From assembly GCA_020024235.1 (NCBI GenBank), contig JAHHUA010000035.1:1-13381 (forward strand): a DNA stretch of 13,381 nucleotides. Direction: 5' to 3'. This document shows, piece after piece, positions 6,956 to 13,381 of the stretch. Source of the stretch: Oscillospiraceae bacterium (lineage in GTDB: Bacteria; Bacillota; Clostridia; Oscillospirales; Ruminococcaceae). The first letter of the stretch is position 1; each line of letters opens with the position of its first letter. The translations under genes and the position numbers were made by a program. The notes below the pieces were generated by a model that did not search any database, was not told the DNA's origin, and worked only from the letters and a program-made list of their open reading frames with translations.

Positions 6956-8485
6956 ATGAAAAATTTTTTTGATAAAATAATTTGCCGTGATAAAATTTCT
7001 GCTTATAAAAACCCACATATAAAAAGCTTTGAAGATGAAAAAATAAATTCTGATTTATTGGATAACCTTGTTAATATAAGAAAAATTTGCAGTAACTCCA
7101 GTGATATTACTATACAAAAATTAAAGATTTGCGGCATAGAATGTGCTGTAGTCACCTGTGAGGGAATGTATGACTTAAAAAGTACAGCAGAGCTGGTAAT
7201 AAATCCGCTGACAGAACTCAATATAAAAGACTGTAAAAGTAAAAATCTGTTTGAATATGTTACCACTAAAACCATGCTTTCTACAGACCAAAAAATATTT
7301 TACACCTATGGACAGCTTTTTAAATTTATAATGTCAGGATTTGTAGTTTTACTTATTGATGGAATTAACTGCGGTATAGCTATGGGAATTCAGGGTTTTC
7401 CTATAAGAAGTATAGGAGAACCTTCTTCGGAAATGAATATCAGAGGTTCACAGGAAGGTTTTGTTGAAGCTTTGAGAGTGAATATGACAATGATAAGAAG
7501 AAGGCTTAAAACCCCGGAACTTTGCTTTGAAATAAAAACTTTGGGTATAAACAGCAAAACAGATATATGTCTGGTATATCGTACCGATATGGTTTCGGAA
7601 GAACTATTAAATACAATAAGACAAAGACTGGAAAATGTTAAAATTGATAATATATTGGAGTCAGGATATTTAAGCCCGTTTTTGGAAAATCATCCACTTT
7701 CTATTTTTTCGGGAGTAGGTTCTACAGAAAGACCTGATACATTAGCTGCCAAAGTAAGTGAGGGCAGAGTTGGTATTTTGGTGGACGGTACTCCTTTTGC
7801 ATTGACTATCCCCAAGCTTTTTGCGGAAAATTTCCAAAGCTTTGATGATTATACCATACAGCCTTTTTATGCGGCTTTGATAAGGCTTTTAAAATATACA
7901 GCATTTTTTATAAGTACATTGCTGCCAGCATTATATGTGGCAATAGCTACCTTTCACCCTGAATTAGTGCCTAGTGCTTTACTTTATAATATTGCCTCAG
8001 CGGAAGAAAATACGCCTTTTCCACTGGTGTTTGAAGCTTTTGTAATACATCTTTTTTATGAAATTATGCGGGAAGCGGGACTTCGTCTGCCCAGAGCAGT
8101 AGGTCATGCTGTCAGTATAATAGGGGCACTGATTATAGGAGATGCAGCAGTAACAGCAGGACTTATAGGAGCACCAATGGTTATGGTAGTGGCTTTGACA
8201 GCCATAAGTTCCTTTGTTTTACCGTCACTGTATGAAACTATAGCTTTTCTGCGGTTTTTATTTATAATTGTGGGAGGAGCTTTCGGAATATTCGGAATAT
8301 CAGTTGTTATGTGTGTTATATTCATAAATTTATGTTCAGTAAATGATTATGGTGTACCTGTTACATCTCCGCTGACACCTTTCAATCTGTATTCAATGAG
8401 AGATGTATTTATTCGTTCTAATTGGAAAATATTAGGAAAAGAAGAAATGGATATCAGTGATATGCCTGGTTCAGAAATAAAATAA
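6956..8485 (+). CDS. GerA-family spore germinant receptor subunit A
   Basis: The A subunit of a nutrient germinant receptor, in the inner membrane of the dormant spore. The ATG at 6956 has a near-perfect AAAAGGAGGT 6 bases upstream (509 residues); an in-frame TTG at 6923 has no such site. Residues 1 to about 300 form the large soluble N-terminal part, with the family blocks GSQEGFVEALRVN (164-176, followed by IRRRLKTPEL) and STERPD...EGRVGILVDGTPFALTIP (256-286). The C-terminal part holds hydrophobic segments near 309-334, 354-370, 385-403, 405-425 and 430-460, then a short polar tail. The SPLTPF motif (471-476) is also typical. It leads a gerA-gerB-gerC operon with 14 bases to the next gene. 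The paralogue (GerA, GerB, GerK type) and its germinant cannot be read from sequence. Confidence 0.95.
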   Translation: MKNFFDKIICRDKISAYKNPHIKSFEDEKINSDLLDNLVNIRKICSNSSDITIQKLKICGIECAVVTCEGMYDLKSTAELVINPLTELNIKDCKSKNLFEYVTTKTMLSTDQKIFYTYGQLFKFIMSGFVVLLIDGINCGIAMGIQGFPIRSIGEPSSEMNIRGSQEGFVEALRVNMTMIRRRLKTPELCFEIKTLGINSKTDICLVYRTDMVSEELLNTIRQRLENVKIDNILESGYLSPFLENHPLSIFSGVGSTERPDTLAAKVSEGRVGILVDGTPFALTIPKLFAENFQSFDDYTIQPFYAALIRLLKYTAFFISTLLPALYVAIATFHPELVPSALLYNIASAEENTPFPLVFEAFVIHLFYEIMREAGLRLPRAVGHAVSIIGALIIGDAAVTAGLIGAPMVMVVALTAISSFVLPSLYETIAFLRFLFIIVGGAFGIFGISVVMCVIFINLCSVNDYGVPVTSPLTPFNLYSMRDVFIRSNWKILGKEEMDISDMPGSEIK

Positions 8486-8499
8486 GGAGAGTAACAGAA

Positions 8500-9576
8500 T
8501 TGAAAAGAATTGAAAAAATAACATCAACTCAGTTTTTAATTATAATTTTTATAGTGAAACTGTTCTTTTTTATGATGTATACTCCTAAAACAGGAAAATC
8601 TATGGAAAGTACAGTATATATGCTGGGTCAACTGGTTTCTCTGCCGCTTTTATTTTTGGCTTTGCTGCCATTTTATTATTTAAATATGGCTTTGCCCGGA
8701 TATAACATTATAGACTGTGGTGGAAAAATAAATTCTGTTGCAGGAAAAATCACAGGTGTATTATATTATTGTTATATGATATTTTCAGTGGTAAACACAG
8801 TTATAAATTTTGATTTTTATTTATCTACAGCAGTTTATCCTGAAAGCAAAAGCTGGATTTTTATTGCAATTATTATGTTGGCTTGTTTTTATTGTGCATC
8901 TTTGGGCATTGAACCATTGGCAAGGTTTTCAGGATTTGTAATAATAGCAATCATCATAAGTGGAATGATGATTTTTTTACCCCTTGTTTCTGAAATGAAT
9001 TTATCATATATTCATATGCCGGTGGATATAAATGTAAAAGATTTTATAAGTGCAGTATATTTAGGTATAATTTCCAACAGTGAATTTATACTTTTGTATA
9101 TTTTTGCAGACAATGTAAAAAAAGGTTTAACTAAAGGTATAGGAAAATATATTTTTATAGCTGTGGCATTTTATGAATTGGTAGCATTTTTTACTGTAGT
9201 TATTTTTGGCGCCTATGGAAAAACCATATTGTTTCCACTATATTCTCTGTCAGGTATGGCAAGACTTTCTATTTTGGATAGAACAGAAGCTGTCCATGTG
9301 ATTATTTGGGTATTTGTGGCTTTTGTAAGAATTTCTCTTTTTATTATCGGAGGGGGAAAAATACTTTCAAATATAATAAAAATCAGCTTTGACAAATGTG
9401 TGCTTATTACTTCGGTAATATCTTTGATAATAGCTCTTCCAGCTGCAAAATCTTTTAGAATTCTCCATGAAGTAAGAATTTTTATGTACACAGGTGTGTT
9501 ATTTATGGTATTTGCGGTAATTATTCCCACAATTATTTCTATTGGAGTAAAATTAAAAGGAAGGTGCAAAAACTGA
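8500..9576 (+). CDS. GerB-family spore germination permease-like subunit
   Basis: The B subunit, an integral membrane protein of the amino acid/polyamine/organocation superfamily fold that forms the germinant-binding part of the receptor. It has 358 residues and about ten hydrophobic segments, beginning with ITSTQFLIIIFIVKLFFF at residues 7-24, the usual GerB opening. The start is a TTG at 8500 with AAGGAGA ending 9 bases before it; no better start is nearby. Its 3' end overlaps the start region of the third gene, so B and C are translationally coupled. The family call is secure; ligand and paralogue name are not determinable. Confidence 0.93.
   Translation: MKRIEKITSTQFLIIIFIVKLFFFMMYTPKTGKSMESTVYMLGQLVSLPLLFLALLPFYYLNMALPGYNIIDCGGKINSVAGKITGVLYYCYMIFSVVNTVINFDFYLSTAVYPESKSWIFIAIIMLACFYCASLGIEPLARFSGFVIIAIIISGMMIFLPLVSEMNLSYIHMPVDINVKDFISAVYLGIISNSEFILLYIFADNVKKGLTKGIGKYIFIAVAFYELVAFFTVVIFGAYGKTILFPLYSLSGMARLSILDRTEAVHVIIWVFVAFVRISLFIIGGGKILSNIIKISFDKCVLITSVISLIIALPAAKSFRILHEVRIFMYTGVLFMVFAVIIPTIISIGVKLKGRCKN
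9557..9564 (+). promoter_or_regulatory. Shine-Dalgarno site inside gerB that bears on the gerC start
   Basis: AAGGAAGG (9557-9564) abuts and overlaps the in-frame GTG at 9564, which leaves no spacing for that codon. It lies 8 bases before an in-frame CTG at 9573 that overlaps the gerB stop as CTGA. By spacing alone the CTG fits better. Confidence 0.5.
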
Positions 9577-10697
9577 AAAAAATAATCCTATGTGTAATTT
9601 TTATGCTGTGTTTGACAGGCTGTTTAGAAAAAGAGGAATTAAGGGACAGAGCTATAGCTCAGTGTTTTGGTGTGGATTATGAAAACGGTAAGTATAAAAT
9701 TACTCTGCAAATATTTAACAGTGCCGATTCCCAAGAGGGGAAAAGTGCTGACAAAAACAGTTTAGTGACAAAATCAGAGGGAAAAACTTTGACAGAAGCA
9801 ATTTACAATATGAATGATTCTTTGGGAAAAACTGTTTTTTTGGGAAACAATAAGGTAATTTTAATAGGTAAGGAAACTGCTAAAAACGGTATTTCTGATA
9901 TAATAGATTTTTTTAATGCAGATTATCAAACCAGAGTAAGAACAATGATACTGATTTGTGAAGATACAGCAGAAAAATCAGTTTCTGCCAAAAATAAAGA
10001 TGAGCTTATATCATCTAAAGATATATTCTCTGTAGCTAAAATAAATAAAAATCATGGTATAATGGGCAAAAGTGATATACTCACAGTAGAAACCTCTTTA
10101 AACAGTGATGCCTGCAATGGATTTTTGCTGGGTTATATGAAAATAAAAAAAGATGGTGATAAAATATATCCGGAAATAGCAGGAAGTGCTCTTTTTAAAG
10201 GTGATAAGATGGTTGATATATATGATAAATCCGAATCTGAAGGAGCAGCATGGGTGCTGGGAAAACCTAAATTAATCTGTATAAACGGCAAAACAGATAA
10301 AGGAGTGGAATTTTCTGTAACAGCAAAAAAACCTAAAAGCAAAATCAGCGGCAATATTGACAAAGACAAAGCAAAAATTAAAATTAAAGTGGAATTTGAC
10401 GGGAAAATTTCGGAATTAAACCGAAGTACAGGCTCAGGTATAAGTATAGAGGAAATAGAGGAAATTGAACATATAAGCAGTGAAATTGTAAAATCCAAAA
10501 TAAATAATGCTGTAAGAAAAAGTATTGAAAACGGCAGTGATGCATTTAATTTTGATAATTGTTTAAGCGGTAAAAATAAAGATTTTGTAAATAAAAACAT
10601 GGATAACTGGGAGAATAAAATAAAGGATTTTCAAATAGAAATTGATGTAAAATGTATATTGGAAAGACCATTGTCCAAATCAAAAAACAATTTTTAA
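9564..10697 (+). CDS. GerC-family spore germination lipoprotein
   Basis: The C subunit, a lipoprotein held on the outer face of the spore inner membrane. The N-terminus is a lipoprotein signal peptide: lysines, a hydrophobic core and the lipobox LTGC, with the lipidated Cys at residue 20 of the GTG form (17 of the CTG form). The mature part begins LEKEELRDRAIAQCFGVDY, typical of GerC proteins. The C-terminal domain from about residue 180 is charged and rich in Lys and Asp, ending in a FQIEIDVKC strand. I give the GTG at 9564 (377 residues) as the outer limit because it is a standard start. A CTG at 9573 (374 residues) has the proper ribosome-site spacing and overlaps the gerB stop. It is the last gene of the operon and is followed by a terminator. 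Confidence 0.93.
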   Translation: MQKLKKIILCVIFMLCLTGCLEKEELRDRAIAQCFGVDYENGKYKITLQIFNSADSQEGKSADKNSLVTKSEGKTLTEAIYNMNDSLGKTVFLGNNKVILIGKETAKNGISDIIDFFNADYQTRVRTMILICEDTAEKSVSAKNKDELISSKDIFSVAKINKNHGIMGKSDILTVETSLNSDACNGFLLGYMKIKKDGDKIYPEIAGSALFKGDKMVDIYDKSESEGAAWVLGKPKLICINGKTDKGVEFSVTAKKPKSKISGNIDKDKAKIKIKVEFDGKISELNRSTGSGISIEEIEEIEHISSEIVKSKINNAVRKSIENGSDAFNFDNCLSGKNKDFVNKNMDNWENKIKDFQIEIDVKCILERPLSKSKNNF

Positions 10698-10736
10698 AAA
10701 GTGTATGGCAAATTGAGAAGCTTTGCAAAAAAACAG

Positions 10737-10788
10737 CTCCTGCATACAGAGATGATAGATTTCATTTCTTATGCGGGAGTATATTTTT
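10737..10788 (+). terminator. Rho-independent terminator of the germination operon
   Basis: CTCCTGCATA (10737-10746) pairs with TATGCGGGAG (10770-10779) with one wobble. After a single bulged C the stem continues as AGAGATGA (10748-10755) with TCATTTCT (10762-10769), closing on a 6-base loop. ATATTTTT follows at 10781-10788. It begins about 40 bases after the gerC stop. Confidence 0.85.
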
Positions 10789-10792
10789 GCTG

Positions 10793-10813
10793 ATATTTTT
10801 TAAGTAAAAATAT
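10793..10813 (+). repeat. AT-only inverted repeat, possible auxiliary terminator
   Basis: ATATTTTT (10793-10800) and AAAAATAT (10806-10813) form a perfect 8-base inverted repeat with a 5-base loop, followed by a T-rich stretch. It lies directly after the main terminator. With no G-C pairs the stem is weak, so it may be only a consequence of base composition. Confidence 0.25.
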
Positions 10814-10844
10814 TTCTTTTTGTCAGTGGCTAAGTGCTGTTATA

Positions 10845-10873
10845 TTGCATAATTTAATGCTGCATGGTATAAT
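10845..10873 (+). promoter_or_regulatory. Strong sigma-A promoter of the VWA/AAA+ operon
   Basis: TTGCAT (10845-10850), a 17-base spacer and a perfect TATAAT (10868-10873), preceded by TGG, which gives an extended -10 (TGN). Transcription would start near 10880, about 25 bases before the start codon, with an AGAGGTGA ribosome site at 10889-10896. TGCAT occurs twice across the promoter (10846-10850 and 10861-10865). This is the best vegetative promoter in the window. Confidence 0.75.
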
Positions 10874-10904
10874 AATAAAAAATTTAAAAGAGGTGATTTA
10901 AGTA

Positions 10905-12308
10905 TTGGAAAATAACAAGGCAAAAGAAATTCTTTTAAAATCACATACATATCTGTTTGCTAAACACACTGTTTTTGCCTCAGCTTTAAGCAAAATTAAG
11001 TTTGAAGAATCAGTTTTTGTTACATCTTTGGCTTTTGACGGAGAAACAATCTATTACAGTGAAGATTATATTTTGAAAAATCACGCTGAAAATCCGCTTT
11101 TTCCTGCATTGGCTGTGCTGCATTGTGTTATTCATTATGTTCTTTTACACCCTTTTATTATGCCCTCTTTGGAAGATTTTAATTTTGATAACTGGGTTCT
11201 TGCCTGTGATATTGTAGCTGAAAAAATTATTTTGGAATTGGAACCATATGCTGCAGATAAGAAAATCCGCATTGCGCAAATGGGAATTTTTGATGATATT
11301 GCAGAGCATTTTAAAACCTTTAATGCTGTAACAGTATATAAATATATAAATCAAAGTGATGAAGATCCTAAATATTTTAAATCGCTTTTTTACAAAGATG
11401 ACCATAATATTTGGTATAATCACAATGACAATGACAAAAACTCATCTAAATCCCAAAATAATCCATACGAAAAAGAAAGTCAATCGGATAAGGGAGATTA
11501 TAAAAATAATGATACCAATTCCGATATAACATCACAGGAAAATGCAAAAGAAAGCACTAACAAATCCGAAAATGACAGTAATTTGCAGCAAAATTCCACA
11601 GATAATAAACAGGCAGCAGAATGGAAGGAAATCTCTCAAACAACAAAGGTTATGATGGAATCCTTCGGCAATAAAGCCGGAAATCTTATATTAAAAGAAA
11701 ATATATCTTTTGCCAATGCCAAAAGATACAGATACAAGGATTTTCTGAAAAAATTTTTATCCCTTAAAGAGGAACTAAAATTAAATGTTGATGAATTTGA
11801 CTACATTTATTATCAGCTGGGATTTAATTTATACCAAAATATACCTTTAATAGAGCCACTGGAATACAAAGATGAACATCAAATCAAAAATATTGCCATA
11901 ACCATAGATACATCGGGTTCTACTCAAGGGGAACTGGTTAAAAAATTTCTGACAGCCACTTATGATATAATCAAAAACAGCGGTTATTTTAAAAACAGAT
12001 TTTGTCTTTATATAATTGAGTGTGATGCCAAAATACAAGATATTCAGCTTATAAGCAATCAAAAAGAATTTGATGATTACATAAATAATTTTGTAATAAA
12101 GGGCGGGGGTGGAACTAATTTTGTACCGGTATTTGAGTATTTAAACAATTTTGTAAAAAATCTGAAGGGTCTTATTTATTTTACAGATGGTTACGGAACA
12201 TATCCCCTAAAGCGTCCTCCTTATAAAACTGCTTTTGTATTTATGGAAGAAGAATATAAAGGAAACGATTTTCCAAAATGGGCTGTGAAAACAGTTTTTG
12301 ATAATTAG
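10905..12308 (+). CDS. DUF2201-type protein: degenerate metallopeptidase-like N-terminus plus VWA-like domain
   Basis: Function unknown. The 467-residue protein has no signal peptide or membrane segment. The N-terminal region (1 to about 165) resembles the putative metallopeptidase domain of DUF2201 proteins. Where a HExxH zinc motif is expected it has HCVIH (73-77), with a further H82 and a conserved-looking ACDIVAE (100-106). The glutamate needed for peptidase catalysis is replaced by Cys, so activity is doubtful. Residues about 172-235 are a linker rich in Asn, Ser, Asp, Lys and Gln. Residues 325-467 are a VWA-like domain with a MIDAS set: DTSGS (335-339), T404 in GGGGTNF and D428 in FTDGYG. 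The start is a TTG at 10905 with AGAGGTGA 8 bases upstream. The MoxR-like ATPase gene begins 16 bases downstream, the expected partner for such proteins. The domain call is good; the role is open. Confidence 0.85.
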   Translation: MENNKAKEILLKSHTYLFAKHTVFASALSKIKFEESVFVTSLAFDGETIYYSEDYILKNHAENPLFPALAVLHCVIHYVLLHPFIMPSLEDFNFDNWVLACDIVAEKIILELEPYAADKKIRIAQMGIFDDIAEHFKTFNAVTVYKYINQSDEDPKYFKSLFYKDDHNIWYNHNDNDKNSSKSQNNPYEKESQSDKGDYKNNDTNSDITSQENAKESTNKSENDSNLQQNSTDNKQAAEWKEISQTTKVMMESFGNKAGNLILKENISFANAKRYRYKDFLKKFLSLKEELKLNVDEFDYIYYQLGFNLYQNIPLIEPLEYKDEHQIKNIAITIDTSGSTQGELVKKFLTATYDIIKNSGYFKNRFCLYIIECDAKIQDIQLISNQKEFDDYINNFVIKGGGGTNFVPVFEYLNNFVKNLKGLIYFTDGYGTYPLKRPPYKTAFVFMEEEYKGNDFPKWAVKTVFDN

Positions 12309-12324
12309 AAAGGACATTTATATA

Positions 12325-13381
12325 ATGAGCTATTCAATGACTATAAACGAAGCTAAAACACAGATTAAAAATACTGTAAAAGCATATCTTAAAAAAGATG
12401 AAAACGAAAACTATATTATAAGTATAGAAAAACAAAGACCAGTTTTTCTCTTAGGAGCTCCCGGAATAGGTAAAACCGCTATTATGGCACAGGTGGCAAA
12501 TGAACTTGGTATTAACCTTGTAGCTTATTCAATGACACATCATACCAGACAAAGTGCCATTGGTTTGCCTGTTATAAAAACAAAAAGTTTTGAGGGAAAA
12601 GAATACAGCTTTTCTGACTATACCATGAGTGAAATTATTTCATCTGTTTATGAAAGCATTGAAAAAAGCGGCATAAAAGAGGGGCTTTTATTTTTAGATG
12701 AAATAAACTGTGTTTCTGAAACTTTATCTCCTGCCATGCTGCAGTTTCTACAGTATAAAGTATTCGGAAAACATCAAATACCGGAAGGCTGGGTAATTGT
12801 AACTGCCGGAAATCCAATGGATTACAACAGTTCTGCAAAGGAATTTGATATAGCCACCTCTGACCGTCTTAAAATAATGGAAATTACTCCTAGTTTTTCG
12901 GCATGGAAAGAATATGCATATAAAAAACAAATTATTCCGGAAATTATATCATTCCTTGAAAACAGACAGCATTTCTTCTATGTAATTGAAGAAGATATAG
13001 ATACAAAAAAATATATCACTCCCCGTGGTTGGGAAGATTTATCAGATATTATAAAAATTTACAGAGATTTAAGCTTATCTGTGGACAGCAGTTTGATTTA
13101 TCAATATTTGCACCATGAACAATGTGCGGAAGAATTTTATATCTACTATAAAAACTTCACTGAAATAAATAAAATTCTGTCTTGCAAAGATTCTTCAGAA
13201 ATGCTGACAGTTATGAAAAATACAAATTTCAACAGCAATTACGCCATGATTATTGCCATGATAGACCAATTAACAAATAAATGTGTTAATATATCTTCTT
13301 TGGAAAGTATGGCAGAAAATCTGAATATTCAAATTAAAGAGCTTATTAAAATGAATAAAACCTCCGGAAACAATATTAATG
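12325..13381 (+). CDS. MoxR-type AAA+ ATPase (3' end outside the window)
   Basis: This reading frame is open from the ATG at 12325 to the window edge: 352 codons without a stop, so the C-terminus is missing. AGAAAGGA lies about 10 bases before the ATG. AAA+ motifs in order: Walker A GAPGIGKT (44-51), Walker B LLFLDE (121-126), sensor 1 in VTAGNP (N163), a SDR arginine-finger element (R181) and a sensor-2-like TPRGW (232-236). The compact core and FLDEIN motif fit the MoxR branch, whose members act as chaperone-like ATPases with VWA-domain partners. The VWA gene lies 16 bases upstream and presumably shares its promoter, the reverse of the usual ATPase-first order. No membrane segment or signal peptide is seen. 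The substrate is unknown. Confidence 0.9.
   Translation, partial: MSYSMTINEAKTQIKNTVKAYLKKDENENYIISIEKQRPVFLLGAPGIGKTAIMAQVANELGINLVAYSMTHHTRQSAIGLPVIKTKSFEGKEYSFSDYTMSEIISSVYESIEKSGIKEGLLFLDEINCVSETLSPAMLQFLQYKVFGKHQIPEGWVIVTAGNPMDYNSSAKEFDIATSDRLKIMEITPSFSAWKEYAYKKQIIPEIISFLENRQHFFYVIEEDIDTKKYITPRGWEDLSDIIKIYRDLSLSVDSSLIYQYLHHEQCAEEFYIYYKNFTEINKILSCKDSSEMLTVMKNTNFNSNYAMIIAMIDQLTNKCVNISSLESMAENLNIQIKELIKMNKTSGNNIN

Noticed and set aside
10698..10904. A small RNA or leader gene in the 207-base gap before the VWA gene
   Set aside because: The visible structures are explained as a terminator plus a promoter. No short open frame with a ribosome site stands out.
10905..13381. Calling the VWA/AAA+ pair an antiphage defence system
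   Set aside because: Some MoxR/VWA pairs occur in defence loci, but there is no effector, nuclease, phage or mobile-element gene here, and base composition matches the neighbours. A housekeeping remodelling role is at least as likely.
1..13381. CRISPR arrays, tRNA or rRNA genes, insertion sequences, att sites, replication origin
   Set aside because: No regularly spaced repeats, cloverleaf segments, transposase-like frames or DnaA-box clusters were seen on either strand by eye.

Overview
This AT-rich window carries ten genes, all on the + strand, and looks like the chromosome of a spore-forming anaerobic Firmicute (class Clostridia). Three things point there: a tricistronic germinant-receptor operon, which only endospore formers carry; oxygen-independent cobalamin enzymes (CbiD, CbiG, CbiET); and low GC, purine-rich Shine-Dalgarno sites and frequent TTG starts. 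I cannot name the genus. I see no mobile element, tRNA, rRNA, CRISPR array or minus-strand gene that I would defend.

Layout. (1) 86-3803: four tightly packed corrin-ring genes, cbiD, a short cbiG, cbiJ/cobK and fused cbiET. They cover consecutive middle steps of the anaerobic pathway, from cobalt-precorrin-5A to cobalt-precorrin-8. The operon probably starts upstream, because the first 85 bases show no convincing promoter or riboswitch. The CbiG protein lacks its whole N-terminal domain. (2) 3834-5141: brnQ, a branched-chain amino acid carrier, only 30 bases after cbiET with no terminator between. (3) 5200-6711: glpK, glycerol kinase, with a likely promoter of its own and a TTG start, closed by a strong hairpin terminator at 6781-6843. 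(4) 6956-10697: a GerA-type A-B-C germinant receptor operon behind a putative sigma-G promoter, closed by a second terminator at 10737-10788. (5) 10905-end: a new transcription unit with a very good sigma-A promoter. It encodes a two-domain protein (degenerate metallopeptidase-like N-terminus, VWA-like C-terminus), then a MoxR-type AAA+ ATPase cut by the window edge.

How they work together. The cobalamin genes form one pathway segment. GerA, GerB and GerC should assemble as a nutrient receptor in the inner spore membrane, and the sigma-G-like promoter fits forespore expression. The ATPase and VWA protein are very likely partners, as in other MoxR/VWA pairs, but their substrate is unknown; this is the least understood part of the window. 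brnQ and glpK are ordinary metabolic genes with no evident tie to their neighbours.

The points most worth following up are the domain-exact loss of CbiG_N, the uncharacterised VWA/AAA+ pair with its altered HExxH-like motif, and the possible CTG start of the gerC gene.
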